DNA of 64,000 nt, taken from the NCBI GenBank assembly GCA_030704615.1, contig CM060734.1, positions 16,988,001 to 17,052,000 of the forward strand, written 5' to 3'. Positions 10,675 to 21,690 of this stretch are shown here, in pieces. Made by a program: the position numbers and the translations under genes. The stretch is from Takakia lepidozioides. Lineage: Eukaryota > Streptophyta > Takakiopsida > Takakiales > Takakiaceae. Each line of letters starts with the position of its first letter. Within the stretch, counting starts at the first letter, position 1. The notes beneath the pieces are model-generated. The model made no database searches. It saw nothing but the letters and a program-made list of their open reading frames with translations, and was not told the origin of the DNA.

Positions 10675-11495
10675 CGCCATGTCGGACATTGAAATGCGGC
10701 ACCGCATTTCCATGTCGGCATCGAAAGGTGGCACCGCATTTCCATGTCGGACAAGGAAATGCGGTGCCGAATTTCCATGCCGACATGGAAATGTATGAAC
10801 CGCATTTCAGTGTCGGACAATGAAATGCGGTGCATCATTTCCGTCCAGGTACACGAAATACCAACACGGGTCTATAAATTGGACAGACAACGAGGTTGGC
10901 ATTGCAAATGCGGCGACGCATTTCCAGCTTGGCAATGGAAACTTCTTTTTGGACAAGGGAATGCGGTGCCGCATTTCCGTCCAACACTTCGAAAAGTGTG
11001 ACATTTCCGACCAGCGCGATGGAATGCGTTACCGCATTTCCGTGAGAGGGTCTGCAAATGGACAAATTGCGATGTCCGTTCTGGAAATGCGGCGCCGCAT
11101 TTCCATGTCCGTCATCGACTTTTTTTTTACAATGGAATGCGGTGCCAATTTTTGCTGATGGGCCTGCAGTTCGAACAACGACCATCCCCAATATGGAAAT
11201 GCGGCACCGCATTTTCAATTCCGCCATCTCGACCTCCTTGTTCGACCTCCTTGTTCGACCTCTGTAAGCGTGGTGGCATCCATGCAATGAGCGGGAGAGG
11301 CCAAAACTGGCGTGTGGACAAAGGAAATTTTGGAAATGCGGCACCGCATTTCCAATCGGCCGATTACCTTTTACTATGCCAACATTGAAATGGAAAATTT
11401 AGTCCCTCCCCTGTTTTGGAAATGCGGTGCCGCATTTCCAAAAGAGGTTCTTAGAGTTGCCAAAATTTTGGAAATGCGGTGCCCCATTTCTGATT
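10675..11495. repeat. Second palindrome cluster of element B
   Basis: About 14 units of the form AAATGCGG-YR-CCGCATTT, such as at 10690, 10960, 11083, 11332 and 11420. Unlike the main array at 28.4 kb, spacing is irregular, and several units are decayed. The cluster lies just past the 3' end of B's methyltransferase gene. Confidence 0.9.
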
Positions 11496-11627
11496 TTGGG
11501 AGCGTCGTGGTTTGGGCGATTGTGTGGCTGGAATGCACACTAGAGAGGGGTCACGAATGTCGGGCAGAATTTCCTTTATATACTCTGGAAGAGAATTTAC
11601 ATTTACAGAGACTTCATTAAAATTCTA

Positions 11628-13427
11628 TTAATCTTGAAAATCATCCGAATCCTCATCCTGTTCTAGACTGTCCTGCTCCGCCTCCACCCCCTCAGTGCCT
11701 TTCTCATCTCCAGTGGACTGCTCGTTGGCCAGGCTTTCGAAAATCCCATCTTCCCCTTGCTGAACTGTCCATCTCACCTCCGTTGGGTCCTCTTCCTCCC
11801 TGTCTGCGTCGCTCTCATCCGCTGAATCACATATGTACTTTCGTACCCGTCTACCTGTCTGAGCTGCTGCCAACTCTTTCCTTATCCTTCTGTCCTCCCT
11901 AGCCCTCTCCAAAATCTGCTCTACTTTACTGGGATTCTCACTTCTTCTAATCGCTGTATTTGCGAGTTTAGCTGCATAACTAGGAAGGGAGTAGTCCCTC
12001 ACCGGGCTCGTCATGAAGTCGGCCCTTGCAAAGAACGGGACATTCTTCCTGGCAGGAAGTGTAGGCCCTACATGTTTCGACCCGGACCCTGCAATCCTGC
12101 ACATGACAATCATCAACGAGACTAATGAGAACCACAGTCGGGAAATTCGTTTGACAAAAATGACCCAGAAGGCTTTGCAAACTTACAATGTTTGCACTCA
12201 CTCGTATTCCGGGTTCTCCTCCGCATCAATGTCCAATGTGTCTTCCTCGGACTCCGACGAATCCGAGGAGACTTCCGCTCTGTCGGGAGCCTTAACATTC
12301 CGTTGCAGCCCTTCCAGATGGGATCCCCACACGGATGAATCCTCCTCGTAGGCAAAGAGGTGCCGGTCGGAAAACCGCCCAGCCCACATTGAGGCACCTG
12401 TTACAATGCCATCCACACATTACCACATGGCGCTTCAGATGTTGCGAACTACATCCTAACGAGAATTTGCAGAACAGCATAGATCAAGATTCTGCATACC
12501 TGTCCCACAAATGAGGTCAAGCACTGTGCCCTCCACGTCTGTGCATGTCTCCATAATTGTCTGAATGAAGGCAGGGCTCCGAGTCCGTGAGTACCGCAGG
12601 GGTTCCGTTGAAGTGAGGCTATGAGGGAGAAGTTCCTTGGGAACGTTGTTGAACAGAACGTCGTAATCGAGGGGTCGCAGTTCGGGTCAACCTTTCCTCC
12701 CTCCTTCCGGAAAGCAAAGGTGGAGTTCTCCTTCACAAAGCAGTATGCATCGAACTGCTTCATCTGCATACACAGGGGGGAACGATTAGAAACCGAATGC
12801 GGCACCGCATTTGAAAACACCCAAGCAAATGAATGGACGAGTGCCAGTGTCGTAATCACCTTCTTCCCTTCCGACCGAAGGCCCAGTGTGTTGATGCACG
12901 TCCACTTCTTTTTCAGAATCGGGACGGCGCTCTTGCGGGTCCACTTCGCAATTCCTGTCTGAGTGTTTTTTCCTCTGCTCGCCAGGACAACCACACAGCC
13001 TTTGTCGTCCAACACCATGCGGGCAAGCCCGAATCCTTTCTTCCAAAAGTCCTCCGAGTACCTGTTCCAAGATGGCAAAGCTTGCAGTCCTTCCACAGGC
13101 TCTCCGTCCGGAATATCCAAGATGATCATATCGCAAGACCACTCGGTGGCATTTCCGCCCCTCCTACAATCCTTGTCTGCACACACCCTCTCAAAGAACA
13201 AGACCATATTCTGAAATCCTGGGGTGTCAGAAGGCTCTTCGGCAGTCGCCTTCTTCAGTGCTCTGCCCTTCAGACCCTCCATGGTCTTCATGTATGCCAA
13301 CTTGGCTGCCCGTCCATCCAAAGCCGCCAAGAAACTCTCATTTACACACTGGACTACTGTTTCGGGAGCCACTTTCGGCCTCTTCATTTCCACCGGCTCG
13401 AAAGGGTGCCCCCCTGGGGGGTTGAAG
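11628..13427 (-). pseudogene. Element B ParB-methyltransferase gene, 3' half (methyltransferase part)
   Basis: Continuation of the gene at 24642-27774, cut off by element A. In order: a segment starting FNPPGGHPF, a Rossmann strand with CDMIILDIPDG near 13110, the following strands (GCVVVLAS; KKKWTCINTLGL), a segment SPAFIQTIMETC, a SAM-binding motif VLDLICGTG near 12500, an exon with RHLFAYEEDS near 12350, and an acidic C-terminal tail ending SDDFQD (stop 11628-11630). Motif order (IV-like before I) fits beta-class N4/N6 amino-methyltransferases. The usual motif IV (D/N/S)PP(Y/F/W) reads DIPDG here. A frameshift lies near 12690. Introns are inferred from GT-AG sites; one holds a B palindrome at 12795. 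Confidence 0.75.
13418..13427. repeat. Target-site duplication of A, left copy
   Basis: GGGGTTGAAG, identical to 24642-24651. Ten bases fits the 8-11 bp duplications made by Mutator-like transposases. Confidence 0.85.
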
Positions 13428-13482
13428 CAACGACGCAATGGCGTGAGCGTTGCACGTGAGTGCGCGAGCGTACGCTCACGCA
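13428..13482 (+). repeat. Left terminal inverted repeat of A
   Basis: CAACGACGCAAT, then GGCGTGAGC at 13440, CACGTGAG near 13454, and CGCTCACGC near 13473. It pairs, with a few small gaps, with 24590-24641. Confidence 0.8.
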
Positions 13483-13486
13483 GGAG

Positions 13487-13592
13487 TGACGTGGCGTGAG
13501 CCTGCACACACGCTGACGTGGCGTGAGCGTCATGTCAGCATGCTGATGTGGCGGTAAATGATGACATGGCACTGTCCGTCAACTGCCACGTC
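13487..13592. repeat. Left subterminal TGACGTGGC repeats of A
   Basis: TGACGTGGC at 13487 and 13514, TGATGTGGC at 13544, and the complement GCCACGTCA at 13584. The same word occurs near the right end (24537-24585). The ACGT-centred word is also a known plant bZIP site. Confidence 0.65.
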
Positions 13593-14042
13593 AGCATTAA
13601 CATGCGCCGCCTATAACCGTGGATGGTCCTATTACCGTGGAATTAATGCAGGGAATCTTGCCTAAATAGAATCAAGACGAGCGTTGAGGCCTACAATTGC
13701 AGCATCCAACATTGTGCAATTACAAATGCTTGTTTCACTTTTACAATTACGAAGACGACAAAATATCCTCACAAAGTGTGCGCCATAAAGGCTGCCACGA
13801 GAAGACTTCCTCCCTCCTCAAATAACAATGAGAATTATGATCATCTTCAAAAGATGATTGTAGTGCATAGCGACAGCAAGACATGTAGACTTCGAACGGT
13901 GCAATGACAAATGTGCACTACCTAAAAGTTGTCACTCAGACCTCACTCCGTATAGAGGCCATATCATTGCACAGCCGACGAATTGATGTGAATTACACAT
14001 TTCAAATCATGGTCATCCACATACCACATTACATAGTTCATG

Positions 14043-17000
14043 CTACCCATGTGTTGTATCCCGCTGCAAAAGAGTATCCACCTCGTTGAAACTCATAGTG
14101 GCCTGGTGAATGAAATTGTCACGTTTGGGATCGCAAACCATCCTCCTCAAAAATATGAAATACAAATGTTTGCAGGGTATGAATTTACCTCTCTTGCCCA
14201 AACTGGTTGATAGCATATTCACAAAATCAGGACATGTGCAATTGGGGAAATTGGAAACCATGATGTCGTAGGTCCTGTCATGAACAGCAGATGTGGAAGT
14301 GATGATTGTGAATACCCGACCATATCCTGGATCGGGTACTTCCGTGGTGCTTCCGACACGAGCTTGGAGCATTCTTGCGGACTCCACTTTGCCAAAGTGT
14401 TCAGCGGTTGGAGGGAAACGCCGAACGAGCTTTCCATCTCGTTTGGTTGGCCACAAGTCAGGATTTGCCGGGGGGACCCGGGAGGACGCAGGAGTAGTAG
14501 CACATGCATGGAGTTGGGGTTGTCTCGCAAGGGAAAAACCTGCCTCCTCCAGCATTTCAATCTCCTGAAAGCTGAGAGGTGTTCCCACCTTCACGGGCCA
14601 AACGGTTGGAGGAGATGGCTTCATCACTACGGAAGGACGCACAGTTCCATGCACACATCTGGCACAATCATCTGCGCAGAACCAGAACTTGTGGTTCTTG
14701 GCTTCTGGTTGACCGTATGGACGCATCAAGCCCGTGAAAGTCGGAGCAGGAGTTCGGGCACCACCTCTGGATATAGATGAAGTGCACTTCTCGAAATTAG
14801 TTGCCCTGATCGCTGTACATTTCACACGAGACCCGACACTTGTGCGTTCTATGTGCCAAACGTGGTCGGGGCATGCGGACTCAAGCACATCAAGGGGGTT
14901 GTTTCTCTCCTGCACCATTTCAGTGGCACGGTTTGATGCTGGAGCTTGCCGTCGTGTTGGAGGTTCCTCCACAATGGAGGTTCCGGACATGGAGCTGTCA
15001 TGCAGGGGAACACGAGGCTTCGAGAAGTTATCACGGTCTGCCCTGTGGGAATCTGAATCCGAACCAGGTGGAGTGTTCAATTTCCTCTTACAGGAGCCGA
15101 ATCTCTCCTCCCTTCAAGATGTGGAACTCTAGAAACAAATGGCGTTCCCTGGGCATACATGCTCACCGCCCGTGCTATCTTGATTGGATCCCCAGATCTG
15201 TTTGCAGCACGCAACATCAACTCCCATTTGTCCGGACCCTTGCCACCAACCCCACCTCGTAAGAAATCACGGTATCGGGTTTGTTGTTGCAAGGCACGTA
15301 TCAAATCATCTGTTGTTGCCATATACAAATCTTGACCTCGTTTCCCAGACTGCTGCAACCATGCATTGTGCACAGTTTCTGCCAAATTGCAAGATGGCAT
15401 GTCCGCCATTTCCTCAATGGACATGTTCTGCAAAGAGGATAACCACACTTCAGAATAGTGCACAGGAAACAACATAAAGAAAGCAATGAGTCAAAAATAT
15501 GGAAAGCAAATGTATGAATAAAGCATGAAATAGAAGCCTCGTACCATTGTCATGGCTGCTCCCCACTGTCTATACCGGAAGTGCCAAAACGCCAGCCAAT
15601 CTTCCAATGCTCTCATACTCTCAAGTGATGCAGCTCCAGAAGAGAACCACCAGGCACGAATTGTCTGGAACAAAGTGTCCGCCTCCTTCATTGTTCTAGC
15701 ATCTTTGTACTCTTTGCACAATTTACGGTGCTGAGTCTGCATCTCTGGTTTGATGTCCGACTTTGTATGTTTTTCCAGAGATTGTGTCCAATGGAATAGA
15801 CATGTACGCTCTCTTCCTGGCATAGGCACTTTTGGGTCGCCCGATCCGAAGACAATACGAATAGCATTGAAATTTGCTTGAGCACTATCCGCCATGAAAC
15901 CTGCGAAATTTGGAGATGGCAGCCCATGGCAGCCCATGACACGTATCAGGGAATTCCACATGAGCTTCTGGGATTCCGTATCCTCGGATTGCATGTCACA
16001 AACTGCAATTGTCATAACTCGTTGGTACACTGGATCGTAGACATGACAAGCCATTGTCGTCCAATCATTCACTCGTTTCACATGATCAAACATAAGAAAA
16101 CAGTTCTGCAAGTCCCCAGTCTTCTGCATCCGCTTCACGAGGCTAACCCCACTGCCCTCCCCAACAGTCGACATTTTGAAAAGAAAAACTTTGATGGCAC
16201 CTTGACCTGGGAATACATTGTCCTGGATGTAATCGTACTTGCTCAGTCGTTTCAATTCCAAAATATTGTCTATGTAGCCTCTGATCCCAGAGCCCATTCT
16301 CAATGCATTGATCTGATGCCGAATGTTAGGTGAACTTAAAGTGGAGAAATGATCCATGACCAGGTCCAATGCTGCACCGTCAAGTTTAGTCCCCACAGAA
16401 TCTCCTTCACTCAAAATATGGCTTTCCAAGAATGACTTGCTTGCGCCAAGAGCAATTGCAGATGTTGTTGCGGATGGGTTTCTCCCGAACTCCTGTTTGA
16501 TCAACCTCGATACTGTCTCAACACTCTCCCTGTAATCCCCCTTCGAGACAGGATGGTTATGGAATCCAAAATGCACACAAGCTCTCGTCATTGTATTCAA
16601 ACGGTGGACAACATAGTACATTCTTGCTCCGCAGAGCGCCAAGCAGGATGGCACAAGTTTGCAGAATTTGCAGACGAAAGTGTTTGCCGGTGGAGAGGCA
16701 GTCCCAGGCTGAAATGGATTCTCCGCCAGACCCTCCCATCGCTTTGATTATGAACACCAGACTGAAGAAAGTGTCTGCAATTCAAATTATCACACCTAAG
16801 GTGTCCATTGCAAACTGTCCTCCTGAAAACAAGCTTGTCATCATTCTAAATATTGGATGTTTTTGTTCTGCACCACGGGTGCCCGTCGTGTTTCTTGTCC
16901 ATTCCATGCATCATGATTGTTACACCTCCAACTCGCGGAGGAGGAGGCAGCTCGAATAGGATATCGCCATCAAAAGTCTCCGGCAAGAACTTCACAGGCA

Positions 17001-17556
17001 CCTGCTTCAAAGATTCCCAATCAATTCCCCGCAACTCACTTTTGAATCCAGCCATTCCTCCCATCGCCCGCAATTTTGGAATGACACTACAAATCTCTTC
17101 TTCATCAGCTTCTGCAGCCACAGTAGGAAGGACTGGATTTGGAATTTCACTTATGTCATCATCGGAAGAATCCGAAAGCTCAACGATTGGAGTGGAGGAA
17201 GTCTGTTCTTTTTTCACCACCACCTCCCTCTTGTCTTCAACGACCGAAGCAGCAGTCCCGGGCGTCACATATGACCCAAGGGACTTTCGCCGAGGCTCTC
17301 CAAGTACTCTGTATCGACCAGGACGCACTCTCCACTGGCTGATATGAGCCGTCTCATCACGGTTTTGGAAAGAATATTTCACCAACTTCCCTTTCAGATC
17401 GTAAACCTCTTTCTCCAAAAAGATGGAGCCATTCTGCAGCTGAAAACGGGTAGCCAAGACATGTTCCAGAACAATTGCAAATCCATTGTCAAGGACTTCC
17501 TGGGAGAACGGCACTGGTTTGTCGTCTGAGAAGAACTCCGCTTCAGAGGAAGCCAT
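14043..17556 (-). pseudogene. Element A transposase (MULE-type, broken)
   Basis: Starts MASSEAEFFSDD. Residues about 114-130 hold VKKE followed by PIVELSDSSDDD, a sumoylation-like site next to a SUMO-interaction-like motif. Next is a zinc-finger region (KKHDGHPWCRTKTSN, then VCNGHLRCDNLNC, then TRACVHFGFHNHP) of WRKY-GCM1 type. The catalytic core has MFDHVKRV, MADSAQANFNAI and CLFHW, as in MULE DDE transposases. The second exon (from about 15427) ends with a SWIM finger (CTCPDF...PCKH). A TAG interrupts the frame after KTSNI near 16850, and a frameshift lies near 15080. An intron lies near 15545-15428, at the same place as in element C. Confidence 0.88.
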
Positions 17557-18407
17557 CTTCCTTCCTCGAGTATGTTTGTACCTTGCTATCGCAGATCTAG
17601 TGTAAATCGGTTTACTGCTGTCTCCAGAACACAGTTGAAGAATGAGCAGAGCATATGGCGGAGGAAGCTCAGATAACGACTGTGCATATTCTGTTATTCA
17701 TTCCAGATATGCAGCCGTCCATTTTAATTACTTTTCTTGTGGGCCCAGTGGTCAGAGAATCCCTAGGGCAGTGTCGGCAACTGTTAAACCGTTAATCAGA
17801 ACCTCATCAATAAACCCAATAACAAAGCCGACTTCCTGGAAGCATGCCACAGGATCTGAGAATGGGATTGCAGATTAAGTAAATGTATCTATATACTACT
17901 ACCAATGATCATGCGCACCTGGAAAGTTCCAAATGTGAAACGAATGTGGGTTTGGATAACAAGGATGACCGTGTATGATATTCCAAAATTTGTCATCAAA
18001 CTCTCGTTCATTTATATTTATTTGTTTAAGACTGCGCATCAATTTCTGGGATTCGCTGTTCTTTTTAAATATTGAACCCGTTATAATAAAGAACACGCCG
18101 TTTTTTTGGGCGGCACACGTCAGACATCCATAACTGAATACGAACAGCTGTACACCAATTGCTGGCATGTGCACTAATAAGGAAACGACTATGTGTAACG
18201 GTCACGCGGGAGGGAATCCGATGCTTCTAGAGACACGCAAGAACACAGGCAATCCCGCAAGAAATCGGGAGTCACTGCGTTTTTCTACTTTTCGCGCTTA
18301 GAGGGAGAGTGGTAGTCAAGCTGGAGAGGGTTCCTTCTAGAATACGAAAGAGAAGAAAGTCTCTTTATTTTACTTCCCTTAGAGAGAGACGCAGAGCAAG
18401 AGAGAAA
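17557..18407. promoter_or_regulatory. Divergent intergenic region of A
   Basis: 850 bases between the two start codons. No palindrome of A's type and no gene is seen in it. A bidirectional promoter is inferred from the gene arrangement, which is the same in A, B and C. Confidence 0.35.
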
Positions 18408-18784
18408 ATGACGAGGCGTCGTTTGTTGGAGAACACAGGGCCAAGGCAGCAGGTGAACGCGGAGACTGATTCACAAGAGCAGACGGAGACTGAGGCAGCG
18501 GCTGCGACACAGTCGGCGATAAGAGTGCGCCAGCCTGTGGAGGCAGAGATGAATCGCAGGGACACTGAAGAAGGTGGAAGCACGCGGAACGCCGAACCTG
18601 AAGAAGGTCAAGAAACCCTTGCGCAGACAAAAACTCCAGCAGATGTGAGAGGGAAGAGGAAAGCTGCAAAAGGGGATCAAATTTCAAAACCTAAGAAGGT
18701 GCCAGTAAGTTTTATCATATAGTCTGTCTGATTGCCTTTCAAGGAGTCCTTCCTCTTCCATTCTTTAGCAGGAACTACTGAATC

Positions 18785-19110
18785 GCGAGCGTCGTTAACG
18801 CCATTCGATTCTCCTCATGAGATTTATGTACCTATGTGTTTGAAGAGAGAGTCTGCACTTACTATTCTCCCTAAACTACACTGATTGTCGTTGCCGCCAA
18901 TCAGTTGCACATATATGTCATTACACAACACCGATCCGGCAGGTTGTTATCTTTTGTGATTGTCGTTAACGCCGTTCGCTATCGCTCTCGCTTTTGTTTT
19001 GAATACGGCAGTCTCGGCTTTGCATGTGTAGATTGTGCTGAATTCTTTCACACCATTCATGGTGAGTTTCCTTGATACAGAGTGATTGTCGTTACCGCCA
19101 TTCACTATTT
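18785..19110. repeat. Imperfect palindromes in intron 1 of A's ParB gene
   Basis: Four decayed units of the form ATTGTCGTTNACGCCATTC, near 18793, 18885, 18960 and 19085. They share GTCGTT with the better copies at 20.97-21.69 kb. Confidence 0.65.
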
Positions 19111-20969
19111 GCAAATCACTTAGTCAGAACTGAATGGCATCGTGCAGAAAACTGTGAGGTCGAAGCCTACAGGATCAGAGGGGAAAGGATCTGGAGATGG
19201 GGACGAGTCCGCAAAAAGCTCAGAGAATACAGATGAAGCAGATGAATCCGAAGTGCACTACCTTGACAAGGTGAAAGAACTCATGTCATTCCAGAAGGTA
19301 AACTCTCAGGAGGTTATAAGGGACATGCTCGTATCTGGAGGGCGTCTGGACATACCTCTGTGCCGGATGATATCAATGCCTGTTGTGCGTCCACCTCTTT
19401 CCCATGACATAACAAAATTGGAGAGTGATTTTGTGCATGGATATAGACTTGGTGCACAAGTTTTTTATGTGTCACTGACGGATATAAATGGGAAAAGCAC
19501 ATTAGTTTCTCCAGAGATCAGTGATAACTGGGATGAGTGCTGGAAAGATGCCAATGAGGAGTTCGAGCTGGGCCTCATGATGGGAAAGAACACCCAGCAA
19601 TTTTGCAACCACATGTTCTACGTCTGGGACGGCAACCACCGATTGCTGGCATGGATGGGATACATTCAGAAACACCATTCGAAAGACAAAGACAAGCATG
19701 TTGCTGTGGAGGCAATGGTTTTGGATCCAGGAAACGACATCGCTAGGCTTCTTACAGCTATGCACGACGTGAACAAGTAAGTCATCCAGGAGATTTGATT
19801 CCCTCTGTAGTGTCTTGTTAATCCTCAAAAAACAGTGTTAAGGAATGCAATGTTTCCAATGTTTTTGCAGATCGACAGAGAAATCGCATGTGACAACAAG
19901 CTTGGTTCACACACTATTCCGAATTCAGAGGATTGGTCTGATGAAGCTGGATGATTTTCGGACAGTACTACCACCCAATATCATCAAGAAGTGCGAAACA
20001 GGAAGAGCTGCAGGCACTTGGTATTCTTTGACACGAGAGGCGTTTCTGGAGTACATGTATGCGGTAAGCCCGAGTCTGTAATCTGTTTACTTTTCGAATA
20101 CATGTTTAGAGTCCCTTCGGAGCTAATCACTACTTGAATGAATGCAGCAAGAACTGGCAGAGGCAGCTGAGAAGGGAAAATCCGAATTTACCGCACTACA
20201 CCAGAGGAACTAAGGACATCAAAGGGTGTGGAAGCTGCAATAAAGAAGGAGTTTGAGATGCGAAGAACCAAATTGATGTCAGCCTTCGGAAAGCAGCTTA
20301 GAATAGTAGATCCTGGACTTGGTCCTGAGTTCCTTCAGCAGATCAAAACACACTATGACAAGCATGTGCATCCGGAGATGCAGCAGGAGAAATTGCACCG
20401 GCTGGCCATATCGATGGTCGACCCACAAACAAATAAGGTGGCTGGAGATATGGAACTCAGATCAAACAGTAAAGGACTTGAATCAGTTCCCAAAGAGCAC
20501 CATACAGCCTGGCACAAAGGTGGAAGGAATCAGTGATTTGGTGTTTGATAACTGGCTCCACAAGGCTACATTTTGGAGTCAGGTGTGTATTCGAACATGC
20601 TGTTTCTTCTCTTCAAGTATGTGATGTGTATCTTTTTTGCAATTCTGACAAATATACTATTTGCAGCTCGAAAAAGCGCGCCGTCATTGTGCTGGATCAG
20701 ACTTTGAAGGACCTGAACATTGCGATTGTTTCCCCTCCCCAAATGTCATTGGAGGCATACATAAGGAAGTGGAGAGGTCTCACTTGAGATACTGTTTTTT
20801 CCGGGAGTTCTCCAAAGATGGTAACATTTTACGGTCCAACGACTTTGACAGTCAGGTTGGAGGAGAGTGGGCCATGATGCGAGTTGTGTACAGGTGCAAA
20901 TGTCATACTTGAAACTCTACTGTTTTTTGGGAAAAAATGTGGCTTCATATGGATTGCAATCTTAGATCC

Positions 20970-21690
20970 AGATTGAATGTCGTTGACGACATTCACTTCT
21001 TTGTCTAAGTCATTCTTAAGCGAGTATATGAATTCACCTGGTTAGGATCTAAGGGTGCAATTATATTGTCCCTGATTAGAATGATAATGTCCTTGAATGG
21101 CGTTGACGACATTCACATACGGAGTTGTTGAGAGGTCCTCAAGGTTATTTAAATTTTTGTAATGTCCATAGAGGTTACAGTGAGGGTTCCTCACTTCATT
21201 TTGCTGAATGTCAATGCAGACATTCAGTTGTTCTGCATTGTTTTTCCTCTTGCGATGAATGTGGAGGCTTGATAAGCTCTGTTTTAAGAAATCCAAAGTG
21301 AATGTCGTTGACGACACACAGCTGTGTCTGTATTATTCAAAAGCGACAAATTCAATTTACATGGATTGGGGAGCTAAGTAATTGGTTTCTTTTTTGTATT
21401 TTTGTGAATGGCGTTGACGCCATTCACATACAGTGATGTTGTGAGGTCCTCAGTGATAGGTTCGTTATGAATGTGCATTGAGTTTTCCTGGATGGTTCCT
21501 TACTCAATTTTTTTATTTCCATCCTGTGATTTTGCTTCATTTAAGTATTAATTTGGCTTCATTCTTGAATGTCGTTGACGACATTCACTTCTATGTCTGT
21601 GTCATTTCTAATCGTATTTGCATTCACCTGGATTAGATGTATTTACAGTGTCATGGAATGGAATGTCTGAATGGCGTTGACGACATTCAT
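20970..21690. repeat. Palindrome cluster of element A
   Basis: Units with arms GAATGTCGT / ACGACATTC (or GAATGGCGT / ACGCCATTC) around TG, centred at 20984, 21104, 21309, 21415, 21576 and 21678, plus a decayed one near 21214. Several units pair a GGC arm with a GAC arm. Spacing is 100-160 bases. The cluster lies in the intron between the MMRVVYR and TRKYVLMEG exons. The matching intron of B holds one B-type palindrome. Confidence 0.9.
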
